DNA of 49,151 bases, from positions 1 through 49,151 of the forward strand of contig CAKSEO010000018.1 of NCBI GenBank assembly GCA_934446565.1, in the 5' to 3' direction. Within the stretch, counting starts at the first letter, position 1; the number at the start of each line of letters is the position of its first letter. The translations under genes and the position numbers were made by a program. Under the pieces are notes generated by a model, which worked only from the letters and a program-made list of their open reading frames with translations, was not told where the DNA came from and made no database searches. The DNA is from an uncultured Oscillospiraceae bacterium (GTDB lineage Bacteria; Bacillota; Clostridia; Oscillospirales; Ruminococcaceae). This document shows, one piece after another, positions 7,352-17,334 of this stretch.

Positions 7352-10102
7352 ATGAGAGATCCGCTTAACAGACGGCTCCCGCGGGAGCTTGCAAAGGACT
7401 GGGCAAAATACGCGGCGATATTCATTATGATGGTGCTGCTTATTTCGATATGCTCCGGAATGAGGGTTTCCAATGAGAGCCTGAAAAAAGGGTACTACGA
7501 CAGCTTTTCTAAGTACACCCTGGAGGATGGTCACATTACGCTCGACAAGCCGCTGCCGGTGGAGCTGCGCTCCGCTTTCGAACAGAAGGGCGCAATGAAG
7601 CTCTACGACAACTTCTACTTTGACGATGAATCCGCTGAACACGACGCTGTGGTGCGCGTTTACAGCCAGGAGGATGAGATAAACACTCCCTGCCTGCTGA
7701 GCGGCGAATTACCGTCAGGCGATGACGAGATAGCGATAGACCGCGTATTTGCGAAGAACAACGATATCAGCGTCGGCGACAGCATTACGCTCAGCGGTAA
7801 AACGCTGAAAATAACAGGATTTATCGCGCTGCCGGATTACAGCACGCTTTTCGAAAGCAACACTGATTCGATGTTCGATTCGGTGCATTTTTCCGTTGCG
7901 GTCATGACTGGTTCCGGATTCAGCGCGGTAGGCAGCAGAAAGCTTGAGTACAACTACGCATGGCTTTACGACAATGCTCCCGCTGATGATATCGACGCCG
8001 CGGAGCGCTCCGACAAGTTCCTGGATGTTGTAAAGGACGAGCTGACCGACTACGATGAAGCGATTGTCAAGGCGCAGGTGGATGAGCTTACAGATAAGCT
8101 TGAAAAAGCCGGCGAGGAATACGGCGAGATATACAAGAAGTCCATCGAGGAACTGCTGACTGCGGTTTCCGAGAGGATACAGACGGGCGCGGCTGAGTAT
8201 GGACAACTTTATATGGCGACCGGAGAACTTCCGAGCAGGGACGCGCTTTCCGTTGATGTGGACGACTACGAGTTTACGCTCATCGAGAACGCTGTGAAAG
8301 CGATGATGACTGGCGGCGAGGCTGAAATGCCTACCGAGCAGGAACTCATAGACCGTTACCTCCCGCAGGTGGAAAAGCCGCGCCGTGAACAGCTTTCCAT
8401 GCAGCTTGACGATTTCCTTTTCGGCATAGTTGAGGATGCCGTAGACGCGGAGATAAATGATAGGGAATTCGAAATGCCTGCTGATGAGGAATTCGAAAAC
8501 GAAATAGACAAGACTGACATCATTGCGGTGGATAATTACATACCGCGCTACCTCAACCAGGCTGTCATATTCTCGATAGACGATATCGGCGGCGACGAGG
8601 CGGGAACGATGGTGATGTGCTATATGATGATCGCGCTCATCGCGTTCATTTTTGCGGTCACTATCTCCAACACCATCACCAACGAGGCGGGAGTTATAGG
8701 CACTCTGCGCGCGTCCGGTTACAGCAAGGGCGAGCTGATACGTCATTACATGGTACTTCCTATCATTGTGACGCTTGTTGCGGCGATAGTCGGTAATATT
8801 CTGGGCTACACGGTTATGAGAGAATACTGCATGAATCTGTACCTCGACAGCTATTCCATGACAGACTGCGACATCGTTTGGGACGCGTCTGCTTTCATAC
8901 TGTCAACTGTCGTTCCGATAGTGCTCATGCTGATAATCAATATACTGGTTCTGAATTCTAAACTTAAGCTCAGCCCGCTGAAATTCCTGCGCCGTGACCT
9001 GCGGAAGAACCGCAATAAAAAGGCAATGCGCCTTAACACAAAGATCCCTTTCAGAACAAGATTCAGCCTGCGGATTTTCTTCACAAATCTGCCGGGATAT
9101 ATCGTAATGATAATCGGCATACTGTTCGGCTCAGTGCTGATAGCGTTCGGTGATATGATGCCGAGAATGCTGACTGAATATCAGGATATCGTAATCCGCG
9201 ACATGATAAGCGAGTATCAGTACATCCTTTACGACTGCGATGAGGCTTCTGAAGTGACAGATACAAACGCCGAGAAATTTGCGATGGCGTCCTACGACTT
9301 CACAAAGCCGGGGTTCCTTACGGACAGCATAGCGGTATACGGCACAGTGGAGAACAGTAAGTACATACCGGCAGAGATACCCGCCGGAAAGGTGCTGGTG
9401 TCCACCGGCGTCAGCGCAAAGTTCGGTCTTAACGAGGGCGATACGATAACGCTGGACGAAAAGTATAAGCGCGATACCTCCTACGATCTTGAAATAGCCG
9501 GGGTTTACGACTACGAATCTTCGCTGGCTGTATTCATGAATATCGACGATTTCAACCGCACATTCGGCAATGATTCGGGTTATTTCACCGGATATTTCTC
9601 CGATACGGAGCTGACGGAGCTCACTGATGACGACATTGCGACAATCGTTACTGCGTCAGATTACACCAAGCTTTCCACACAGCTTATGGTTTCAATGGGC
9701 GGCATGATGAACCTGATAAAGTGGTTCGGCGCGCTGTTTTTTATCATTGTTGTGTACGTTCTGTGCAAGCAGGTCATCGAGAAGAATTTCCAGTCGATCG
9801 CGATGACGAAGATACTCGGTTTCCGCAACGGAGAGATAGCCGCGCTTTACATCGCGTCAACAACGCTTGCGGTGGTCCTGGGACTGCTTATCTCCATACC
9901 GTTTATAGATGTTGCGATGAAGGCGATATTCAGCGGGTATCTCTACACCATGATGACCGGATATCTGCCGCTTTCAATAAATCCTATGACCTACGTTGTG
10001 ATGTTCCTTACCGGAATCGGCTGCTACGCCGTTGTAGTCCTGCTGCAAATGCGCAAGGTAGCTAAGGTTTCCAAGAGCGAGGCTTTAAAGAACGCAGAAT
10101 AA
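7352..10102 (+). CDS. FtsX-like ABC transporter permease, large
   Basis: 916 residues. A first membrane helix (about 25-45) is followed by a long extracytoplasmic region to about residue 420, including an acidic helical stretch (about 225-385) likely to form a coiled coil. Then come three helices (about 425-530), one more near 575-600, a second smaller outer domain, and three C-terminal helices (about 790-905) ending KVAKVSKSEALKNAE, a tail typical of FtsX/MacB permeases. Partner of the ATPase upstream. Such pairs export or resist antimicrobial peptides, or remodel the envelope. No two-component system lies beside it, so the role stays open. Confidence 0.88.
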   Translation: MRDPLNRRLPRELAKDWAKYAAIFIMMVLLISICSGMRVSNESLKKGYYDSFSKYTLEDGHITLDKPLPVELRSAFEQKGAMKLYDNFYFDDESAEHDAVVRVYSQEDEINTPCLLSGELPSGDDEIAIDRVFAKNNDISVGDSITLSGKTLKITGFIALPDYSTLFESNTDSMFDSVHFSVAVMTGSGFSAVGSRKLEYNYAWLYDNAPADDIDAAERSDKFLDVVKDELTDYDEAIVKAQVDELTDKLEKAGEEYGEIYKKSIEELLTAVSERIQTGAAEYGQLYMATGELPSRDALSVDVDDYEFTLIENAVKAMMTGGEAEMPTEQELIDRYLPQVEKPRREQLSMQLDDFLFGIVEDAVDAEINDREFEMPADEEFENEIDKTDIIAVDNYIPRYLNQAVIFSIDDIGGDEAGTMVMCYMMIALIAFIFAVTISNTITNEAGVIGTLRASGYSKGELIRHYMVLPIIVTLVAAIVGNILGYTVMREYCMNLYLDSYSMTDCDIVWDASAFILSTVVPIVLMLIINILVLNSKLKLSPLKFLRRDLRKNRNKKAMRLNTKIPFRTRFSLRIFFTNLPGYIVMIIGILFGSVLIAFGDMMPRMLTEYQDIVIRDMISEYQYILYDCDEASEVTDTNAEKFAMASYDFTKPGFLTDSIAVYGTVENSKYIPAEIPAGKVLVSTGVSAKFGLNEGDTITLDEKYKRDTSYDLEIAGVYDYESSLAVFMNIDDFNRTFGNDSGYFTGYFSDTELTELTDDDIATIVTASDYTKLSTQLMVSMGGMMNLIKWFGALFFIIVVYVLCKQVIEKNFQSIAMTKILGFRNGEIAALYIASTTLAVVLGLLISIPFIDVAMKAIFSGYLYTMMTGYLPLSINPMTYVVMFLTGIGCYAVVVLLQMRKVAKVSKSEALKNAE

Positions 10103-10120
10103 TTCAGGAACTGATGATTT

Positions 10121-10158
10121 CAGGCTGCTGACGGAGTTACCCGTTGGCAGCCTGTTTT
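10121..10158 (+). terminator. Terminator of the ABC operon
   Basis: CAGGCTGC...GCAGCCTG stem with an inner ACGG/CCGT helix, followed by TTTT, 19 bp after the permease stop. Confidence 0.75.
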
Positions 10159-10232
10159 CAATACCCGGAAGTTTACTGTGTATTTGTTCACCATTAACAA
10201 AGCTGTTGAAAGAATATCATGCGATATGTCAG

Positions 10233-10261
10233 TTGCAATTTCCCTGGAATTATGATATAAT
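10233..10261 (+). promoter_or_regulatory. Promoter of enolase
   Basis: TTGCAA (10233-10238), 17 bp, TATAAT (10256-10261). Transcription should begin near 10268, giving a leader of about 155 nt. The only clear structures in the leader are the inverted repeat at 10269 and a small CTCCGC/GCGGAA hairpin at about 10384-10402. Confidence 0.65.
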
Positions 10262-10268
10262 GCTTATG

Positions 10269-10284
10269 GTTAGGAAAGACTAAC
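10269..10284. promoter_or_regulatory. Inverted repeat GTTAG-N6-CTAAC, site 3
   Basis: GTTAGGAAAGACTAAC, followed by TCAA as at the 36155 site. It begins at about +1 of the predicted enolase transcript, a typical repressor position. Confidence 0.45.
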
Positions 10285-10375
10285 TCAACGAGAATAAGTC
10301 ATTGGTCAGGCCGTTGATCGGGTGCACGGGCAGCGGCAGACCGATGAATACAGCCCGGAAAAACCGGAATAATAA

Positions 10376-11719
<1,344 letters not shown>

Positions 11720-11754
11720 ATTCTGACTGACCATTCCACCCTCTCCATTACGAA

Positions 11755-11787
11755 GAGCCGCACAGTTTGTTGTGCGGCTCATTTTTT
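11755..11787 (+). terminator. Enolase terminator at the convergent junction with cbiC
   Basis: Stem GAGCCGCACA/TGTGCGGCTC followed by ATTTTTT. The T tract overlaps the stop codon of cbiC on the other strand. The minus-strand side has no T run, so it is weak for the cobalamin operon. Confidence 0.85.
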
Positions 11788-12412
11788 ATCTTGTCAGCAT
11801 GTAAAGCAGCGCGTTGACGATAGCCGCCGCGACGTTGCTGCCGCCTTTCCTGCCACGGGCGACGATGTACGGTACTCCGTCCTGCATGATAAGTTCCTTG
11901 GATTGCACGACGTTTACGAATCCCACGGGCACGCCTATCACGAACGCTGGGGTAAAATCCCCGGCAGTGATGTGCTCGTGAAGCCGTATGAGTGCAGTAG
12001 GCGCGTTTCCGCAGGCAAATATAACGGGTTTTCCGAGCTTTGCGGCGCGGTCAACTGACGCAACGGCGCGGGTAGTCCCGTGTTCCCTCGCCTCTGCTGC
12101 CGTTTCCGGGTCGGACATGAAACACAGTACCTCGCAGCCAAGTTTTCCGAGCGCGGATTTGTTTATCCCGGCTTTTGCCATGTTGGTGTCAGTTACGATA
12201 ACAGCGCCGTTTCGCAGCAGATTCAGAGCGGTTTCCACGGCATTTTCAGAAAAGCAGAGATTATCCACATAGTCGAAATCAGCGGTCGTGTGGATAACGC
12301 GGAACAGTATCGGCTTGATATCCTCCGGGAATTTGCGCCCGTTGAGTTCGCTTTCGATTATCTCAAAGCTACGGCGCTCGATGTCCTCCGGAAGTACGTA
12401 TTCAATATTCAA
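11786..12412 (-). CDS. cbiC: Cobalt-precorrin-8 methylmutase
   Basis: Moves the C11 methyl group to C12, giving cobyrinic acid. 208 residues, the usual size. The catalytic His lies in RVIHTTADFDY. Later conserved stretches are DTNMAKAGIN, CFMSDPE, GNAPTAL and GVPVGFVN...ARGRKGGSNVAAAIVNALLY. The start is taken as the TTG at 12412: AGGGGG stands eight bases before it and the TTG overlaps the cobO stop as TTGA. An open frame runs further upstream but overlaps cobO and has no family similarity. Last gene of the operon. Confidence 0.93.
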   Translation of the reverse strand: MNIEYVLPEDIERRSFEIIESELNGRKFPEDIKPILFRVIHTTADFDYVDNLCFSENAVETALNLLRNGAVIVTDTNMAKAGINKSALGKLGCEVLCFMSDPETAAEAREHGTTRAVASVDRAAKLGKPVIFACGNAPTALIRLHEHITAGDFTPAFVIGVPVGFVNVVQSKELIMQDGVPYIVARGRKGGSNVAAAIVNALLYMLTR

Positions 12413-12930
12413 AATTCTATCCCCCTGCGCGCAGTTACTCCATTTTGGTAGGGATGCTTTACGCATTTTATTTCGCTTACATAGTCTGCCGAATCTACGA
12501 ATATTTTCGCAGGTTCCCGCCCGGTAATTACCAGTTCGGCGGTTCCGGGCTTTTCTGTCAGGAACTTCTCTGCTGCCGCGCGGTCGAGCAGTCCGTGGCG
12601 GTATGCCGCGTTGAACTCGTCGATTAACAGCATGTCGGTTTCCCCGGAGCGTACCAACGAGTATCCCTTTCCCAACAGCGAATTGTGACATTTTGTGATA
12701 TCTGCCTTGTCGCTGTCCGTCATATTCCAGACGAAACCGTAATTTCTGTCGCAGCGTTCGAGCGTTATCCCTGGAATGCTGCGCAGTACTGACAGCTCCG
12801 CAGTGTCAGAGCCTTTCAGCAGTTGAACGATGTGCACGCGCATTCCGGCTCCCGCAGCGCGTATTGCGAGCCCCATTGCGGCGGTAGTTTTCCCTTTTCC
12901 ATCGCCGCAGTAAATATGCAGAAATCCCAT
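12409..12930 (-). CDS. cobO: Corrinoid adenosyltransferase (CobO/BtuR type)
   Basis: Transfers the 5'-deoxyadenosyl group from ATP to reduced corrinoid cobalt. 173 residues. The inverted-orientation P-loop GDGKGKTTAAMG lies at residues 9-20, followed by VHIVQLLKG and the LLIDEFNAAYRHGLL Walker-B-like region. The C-terminal ELVITGREPAKIFVDSADYVSEIKCVKHPYQNGV is typical. The ATG shares one base with the cbiP stop (TAATG), and GGAGGGCG precedes it. Confidence 0.95.
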   Translation of the reverse strand: MGFLHIYCGDGKGKTTAAMGLAIRAAGAGMRVHIVQLLKGSDTAELSVLRSIPGITLERCDRNYGFVWNMTDSDKADITKCHNSLLGKGYSLVRSGETDMLLIDEFNAAYRHGLLDRAAAEKFLTEKPGTAELVITGREPAKIFVDSADYVSEIKCVKHPYQNGVTARRGIEF

Positions 12931-14396
12931 TAAACGCCCTCCTTGACTATCTTGTATATCAGTTCCATATCGAGGCTTTCACGCACGGAATCCGCAAGCA
13001 AATCGTACTGCGATTGCTTGTAGGCGTTGCGGTCGATAGGTTTTCCGGTGTATTCCAGTCCCTTTCTGCGGAACAGTTCGTGCACTAATCTGCCGCTGAC
13101 GTCCTCGCTGTCGAAAATTCCGTGGATATAGCAGCCGCAGACGTTTCCGGAGGAAGCTCCGTCTCCGGTGGAAAGCAGCGGCTTGTCCGTGGTAGTGCGG
13201 CCCATGTGTATTTCGTAGCCGCTGAATCCCGCTCCGGAAAGGAACGAAAAATCTCCGCTGACGTTGCTGAATTTTCCGGAGGTGCGGGTGCGGCGCTTTT
13301 CCGAGGTGAATACGGTTTTGACGTGAAGTAGCTCCAGCCCACGTATTTCTCCTCCGCCCTCAGAGCATTCCGGGTCGCAGATGACGTCCCCGAGCAGCTG
13401 ATAACCGCCGCAGATGCCGAAAATCAGTGTACCCGCTGCGGCGGATTTTTTCAGCGCGGCTTCAAGTCCGGATTCTCTTAGCCATCTCATGTCGGAAATG
13501 GTGCTTTTCGTACCGGGCATCACTATCAGGTCGGGTGAACCGAGCTGCTCCGGTTTTGTGACGTAGCGTACGGAAATGCCGTTGTACTGCGAGAAAACAT
13601 CCATATCGGTGAAGTTTGATATTCGCGGCAGGCGTATCACGGCAATGTCAACCAGTCCGCTGGTATGTTTATCAAGCTTCTCAGAAAGACTGTCCTCATC
13701 CTCGATATCGCAGTGGACATATGGAACAACTCCTGCGACGGGCTTCCCGCTGCGCTGTTCAAGTATTTCCACGCCACTTTTGAATATGCTCCGGTCGCCG
13801 CGGAATTTGTTAACGATGAGCGCCTTTATCATATCCTGTTCCGACTGTTCAAGCAGCTTTACAGTGCCGATGAGCTGGGCGAAGACTCCGCCGCGGTCAA
13901 TGTCCCCGACCAGCAGTACCGGAGATTTCGCAAGTCTTGCCATGCCCATATTAACTATGTCGTCAGCCTTTAAATTCAGCTCCGCAGGGCTTCCTGCGCC
14001 CTCAATTACGATGATGTCGTGCTGCGAGGAGAGCGCGTTATATGCGTCCATTATCTGCGGGATGAAATCGCGTTTGCGCCGGAAGTACTCCATTGCGCGC
14101 ATGTTTCCGACGACCTCGCCATTGACTATCACCTGCGAGCCTACATCGCTGGTGGGCTTGAGGAGGATAGGGTTCATCAGTACCGAGGGCTCGACCCCTG
14201 CCGCTTCCGCCTGCATTACCTGAGCTCTGCCCATCTCCAGTCCGTCGGCGGTGATGTAGGAATTGAGCGCCATGTTCTGAGATTTGAACGGTGCAACGGA
14301 GTAGCCGTCCTGGCGGAATATCCTGCACAGTGCCGCCGCGACAAGGCTTTTACCGGCGTTGGACATTGTGCCTTGTATCATTATAGATCTAGCCAT
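12930..14396 (-). CDS. cbiP: Cobyric acid synthase (glutamine-hydrolysing)
   Basis: Amidates four side chains (b, d, e, g) of adenosylcobyrinic a,c-diamide using glutamine and ATP. 488 residues in two domains. The N-terminal dethiobiotin-synthetase-like domain has P-loop GTMSNAGKS (9-17) and LVGDIDRGGVFAQ (162-174). The C-terminal class I glutamine amidotransferase domain has nucleophile Cys329 in FGICGGYQLLG and a catalytic His in CYIHGIFD. Overlaps cobD by 8 bp. Confidence 0.96.
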   Translation of the reverse strand: MARSIMIQGTMSNAGKSLVAAALCRIFRQDGYSVAPFKSQNMALNSYITADGLEMGRAQVMQAEAAGVEPSVLMNPILLKPTSDVGSQVIVNGEVVGNMRAMEYFRRKRDFIPQIMDAYNALSSQHDIIVIEGAGSPAELNLKADDIVNMGMARLAKSPVLLVGDIDRGGVFAQLIGTVKLLEQSEQDMIKALIVNKFRGDRSIFKSGVEILEQRSGKPVAGVVPYVHCDIEDEDSLSEKLDKHTSGLVDIAVIRLPRISNFTDMDVFSQYNGISVRYVTKPEQLGSPDLIVMPGTKSTISDMRWLRESGLEAALKKSAAAGTLIFGICGGYQLLGDVICDPECSEGGGEIRGLELLHVKTVFTSEKRRTRTSGKFSNVSGDFSFLSGAGFSGYEIHMGRTTTDKPLLSTGDGASSGNVCGCYIHGIFDSEDVSGRLVHELFRRKGLEYTGKPIDRNAYKQSQYDLLADSVRESLDMELIYKIVKEGV

Positions 14397-15426
14397 TCAG
14401 AACCTCCCTGATAGCCGCCAGAAGCAGCGTGTTTTCCGCGCGGAGCCGCACAGCAGTGCGAAACCAGCCGCGTCCAAGTCCGTGGTAATTTTCGCAGTTC
14501 CGTATTGCTATCCCGTGTTCTGGAAGAATTTCGTCGAGCGGTTTCGCGCAGCGGAACAGTATGAAATTTGCTTCCGACGGGACTACTTCCAGCCCCATCG
14601 AGCGAAGTCCGGATGAAAGGTATTCACGCTCACTGCGGATCATATCCGCAGTTTTTTCAACATATCCATCCATTTTCAGTGCGGCAATTCCTGCCGCCTG
14701 CGCAGGTGTAGAAACGCTCCACGCCTGACCAGTCGCAGCAACTCTTTTGGACATTAGTTCGCTCCCGAAAAGCGCATAGCCAAGCCGCAGACCGGGCATC
14801 GCATATATTTTTGTGAATGCTTTGAGGATAGCGGAATTATCGTTCAGCATTGGTTTTGCGGAGAGGTCAGCCCCACCCGGTACGAAATCAAGGAAGCACT
14901 CGTCGATAACCAGGAAAGTCCCTGTTGAACTGCACTTATTGAAAATCAGCTTCAGTAGTTGCCGGGGTATTGTTGCGCCTGTGGGATTGTTCGGATTGCA
15001 CAGGAAAACAATGTCAACATTTTGAGTGATTTCTTCGATAATAGAATCAGTAATCTTGAAATCGTTAGTGGATTTGAGATAATGCCTGTAGACCTCGCAG
15101 TTGTGCTCAGTGAGCGCTTTTTCGTATTCGCTGAAAGTCGGTGCGCACACAAGCGCACGGCGCGGATTTAATGCCGAAACGATACGGTATATCATGTCGG
15201 CAGCGCCGTTACCACAGACGATATTTCCAGATGGAAACCACTCGCGCTCAGAGATGGCGCGTATCAGCTCCCGACAGCGGGGGTCCGGATAGTTTTCACA
15301 GTGCCAGAGCGACTGTGAGACCTCTGAAAGCACCTCATCCGGAAGTCTCAGAGGGTTGATATTTGCGGAAAAATCATGTTCGATCCGGCGGGAATAAACG
15401 TCCCCGCCATGACTGTAATCATTCAA
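14389..15426 (-). CDS. cobD: L-threonine-O-3-phosphate decarboxylase, HisC-like
   Basis: PLP enzyme making (R)-1-amino-2-propanol O-2-phosphate, the linker between corrin ring and nucleotide loop. About 345 residues. NDYSHGGDVYSRR opens the protein as in known CobD. Then come VCGNGAADMIYRI, VFLCNPNNPTGATI, LVIDECFLDFV and the PLP-lysine segment LKAFTKIYAMPGLRLGYALFG. The start is assigned to TTG at 15426: GGGGGTG precedes it and it overlaps the cbiB stop as TTGA, the same design as cbiC. The ATG at 15465 would lengthen the overlap to 43 bp and add residues not expected in the family. Confidence 0.93.
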   Translation of the reverse strand: MNDYSHGGDVYSRRIEHDFSANINPLRLPDEVLSEVSQSLWHCENYPDPRCRELIRAISEREWFPSGNIVCGNGAADMIYRIVSALNPRRALVCAPTFSEYEKALTEHNCEVYRHYLKSTNDFKITDSIIEEITQNVDIVFLCNPNNPTGATIPRQLLKLIFNKCSSTGTFLVIDECFLDFVPGGADLSAKPMLNDNSAILKAFTKIYAMPGLRLGYALFGSELMSKRVAATGQAWSVSTPAQAAGIAALKMDGYVEKTADMIRSEREYLSSGLRSMGLEVVPSEANFILFRCAKPLDEILPEHGIAIRNCENYHGLGRGWFRTAVRLRAENTLLLAAIREVLNG

Positions 15427-16391
15427 AGAATACACCCCCAGATGAGAGCGCGGAGCGCCGTACAAATTATCAGCATGAGAGCCGACGTGCAGTACATCAG
15501 ACGATTGGCGCGGCGAATATCCTCGTTTTCGATCTCCCGGATATCATCGCCTATGAATGGTTTCTTGTGGAGCTCTCCAAAATAGTACGCGTCTCCGGCA
15601 AGCCGAATGTCAAGCGCTCCGGCGCACACTGCCTCAGTTTGTGCAGAGTTCGGGCTGGCGTGATTTCGGCGGTCGCGGCGCCATATTTTCCACGCGTTCC
15701 TGATGTCAAAATTCAGGAGCCCTGCTGAAAGAATCATCAACAGCGCGGTCAGCCTTGATGGAATGTAATTCAGAACATCGTCAAGCTTTGCGGCAAATCT
15801 GCCGATTTGAATATACTTTTCGCTTGTATAGCCGATCATGGAATCCATCGTGTTTGCCGCCTTGTAGAAGAATCCCAGCGGCGCGCCTCCGAGCCCCATA
15901 TACAGCATCGGTGCGGTCACTCCATCGGAGGTATTTTCAGCTACTGTTTCCACGGCTGCGCGGATTATGCCGTTTTTGTCGAGGGGCTTCGTGTCCCTGC
16001 CGACGATCATTGAAACTGCGCTTCGGGCTTTTTCAGTGTCGTTTTCGAGAAATGCGCTGTAAACTTTCATACTTTCATTCCGCAGACAGCGTGCCGCAAG
16101 CATGTAGTAGCAAAGTATGCTTTCAACAATAATACCGACCCAGATGTTGATTTTATAGCACAGGATAAGCAGCATAAGAGGAGTCGCGAAAGATAGAGCC
16201 AGAACTATAAGCGCAAGTATCATTCCACCGAAAACAAGCCGTTTCCCGAACTTTTTTCTTACCCACTTGTCAAGTGCTGCGATCAGCTTTCCAATCAGCC
16301 TGATCGGGTGTGGAAGCGAATAGGGGTCGCCAAGAATGCAGTCGAGCAGAAATCCTCCGAGCAGAGGTATAACAGCAATAAGAATTTTCAT
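15423..16391 (-). CDS. cbiB: Adenosylcobinamide-phosphate synthase
   Basis: Membrane enzyme that condenses adenosylcobyric acid with aminopropanol phosphate. 322 residues with several hydrophobic helices. Typical sequence at the start (GGFLLDCILGDPYSLPHPIRLIGKLI), then SVSMIVGRDT-like and VETVAENTSDGVTAPMLYMGLGGAPLGFFYKAANTMDSMIGY in the middle, the most conserved block. The start overlaps the cobC stop (ATGA). Substrate producer CobD is encoded next door. Confidence 0.95.
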   Translation of the reverse strand: MKILIAVIPLLGGFLLDCILGDPYSLPHPIRLIGKLIAALDKWVRKKFGKRLVFGGMILALIVLALSFATPLMLLILCYKINIWVGIIVESILCYYMLAARCLRNESMKVYSAFLENDTEKARSAVSMIVGRDTKPLDKNGIIRAAVETVAENTSDGVTAPMLYMGLGGAPLGFFYKAANTMDSMIGYTSEKYIQIGRFAAKLDDVLNYIPSRLTALLMILSAGLLNFDIRNAWKIWRRDRRNHASPNSAQTEAVCAGALDIRLAGDAYYFGELHKKPFIGDDIREIENEDIRRANRLMYCTSALMLIICTALRALIWGCIL

Positions 16392-16951
16392 TTTAACTCC
16401 GAGATAAGTGTCAATATTTTACCATCAAATTCAACTGAACAACCGCAGGCGTTCGGATACTGCCATTCATAGTATCCGCGCCTTGGAATTGCAAAGCGTT
16501 CCATCACAGCCATGATAGTCCCGCCGTGGATCACAAAGGTGAGCGTTTCCGCGTCCGCATTCTGGTTTATTGCGCTCATGAATCCAGTGCAGCAGCGCTC
16601 GCGGAAATCCTCCGGGGATTCTCCGCCGGGAAACGGAAGCGTACCTCCGCTGTCTATCCAGCGCTGGTAATCGTCGTTTCCGTTAAGTTCGCGATAGTTT
16701 TTTCCCTCGAAATCTCCAAAATCACACTCGCGCAGCTCCTGGAAGATCTGTGACTGTATTCCGGGAAAAAGCACCTCCGCAGTCTGAATACACCGCTTCA
16801 TTGGACTGCATATCAGAGTTCCGGGGGCAGGGTAGCTTCTGCTTTTAAGCTCCGAGATACCGTCGCTGCAAAGCGGTTCGTCAGTCCTGCCGATGTATCG
16901 TTTTTCCAGGTTTCCGGCGGTCTGACCGTGGCGTATAAGGTTGATCAACAC
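16388..16951 (-). CDS. cobC: Histidine phosphatase, probable alpha-ribazole-5'-phosphatase
   Basis: 187 residues. The phosphatase motif LIRHGQTAGN is at the N terminus (catalytic His phosphorylated in this superfamily) and the second His lies in FVIHGGTIM. CECDFGDFEGKNY-like residues around ELRECDFGDFEG are typical of the CobC branch. In the pathway it removes phosphate from alpha-ribazole-5'-phosphate or from the final cobalamin phosphate. The start is the GTG at 16951 (GGGGGAG five bases before it), overlapping the preceding gene by 7 bp. The longer open frame upstream has no family similarity. The exact substrate is inferred from the operon. Confidence 0.85.
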   Translation of the reverse strand: MLINLIRHGQTAGNLEKRYIGRTDEPLCSDGISELKSRSYPAPGTLICSPMKRCIQTAEVLFPGIQSQIFQELRECDFGDFEGKNYRELNGNDDYQRWIDSGGTLPFPGGESPEDFRERCCTGFMSAINQNADAETLTFVIHGGTIMAVMERFAIPRRGYYEWQYPNACGCSVEFDGKILTLISELK

Positions 16952-17334
16952 GGAAGCTCCCCCTTTATCACAGTTGGTATCCCGCAGCAGATCCTTATCA
17001 CGATTTTGGAGTACGCCGCGATGACGCAGCAGGCGCGTCCGGTTTCCTCGCGCCATCGACGGTCGGAGCGTTCCATCGGGATTATTCCGCTGCCTATCTC
17101 GTTTGTTATGATGATCATTTCCGGATTTTGTGCGTGTATTTTTTCCGCGAGTTCAGCGCCGTTTTCCGTACCGTATCGCTTTACGAAAAGGTGGAAATTT
17201 TTCATTGCGCGGCAGGAATTCAACTGTTCTGGCAGGCATTCAGCGCCGTCCAGTATTTCTGATTCCCGAATTGATAAATTTCGAATTGCAAACTGAGTTT
17301 TGCCGGAGTATGCTCCGCCTGTAATGAGTGTCAT
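16945..17334 (-). CDS. Short CobU-like protein (degenerate cobinamide kinase/guanylyltransferase)
   Basis: 129 residues against about 175-180 for CobU. It keeps the P-loop GGAYSGKT at the N terminus, the ITNEIGSGIIPMERSDRRWREETG block and the CGIPTVIKG tail. The segment between P-loop and centre is shortened, and the RHRxxR region that carries the guanylylated His is absent. A full CobU lies two genes upstream (18104-18628). It could be a kinase-only enzyme, a partner subunit of the full-length protein, or a decaying duplicate; the well-kept NEIGSGIIP motif argues against decay. Start ATG at 17334 after AGGAGG, overlapping the cobS stop (ATGA). Confidence 0.75.
   Translation of the reverse strand: MTLITGGAYSGKTQFAIRNLSIRESEILDGAECLPEQLNSCRAMKNFHLFVKRYGTENGAELAEKIHAQNPEMIIITNEIGSGIIPMERSDRRWREETGRACCVIAAYSKIVIRICCGIPTVIKGELPC

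Noticed and set aside
16945..17334. Short CobU as a pseudogene
   Set aside because: It has a good ribosome-binding site, an ATGA overlap and an intact P-loop and NEIGSGIIP block, with no frameshift; a shortened functional protein is more likely.
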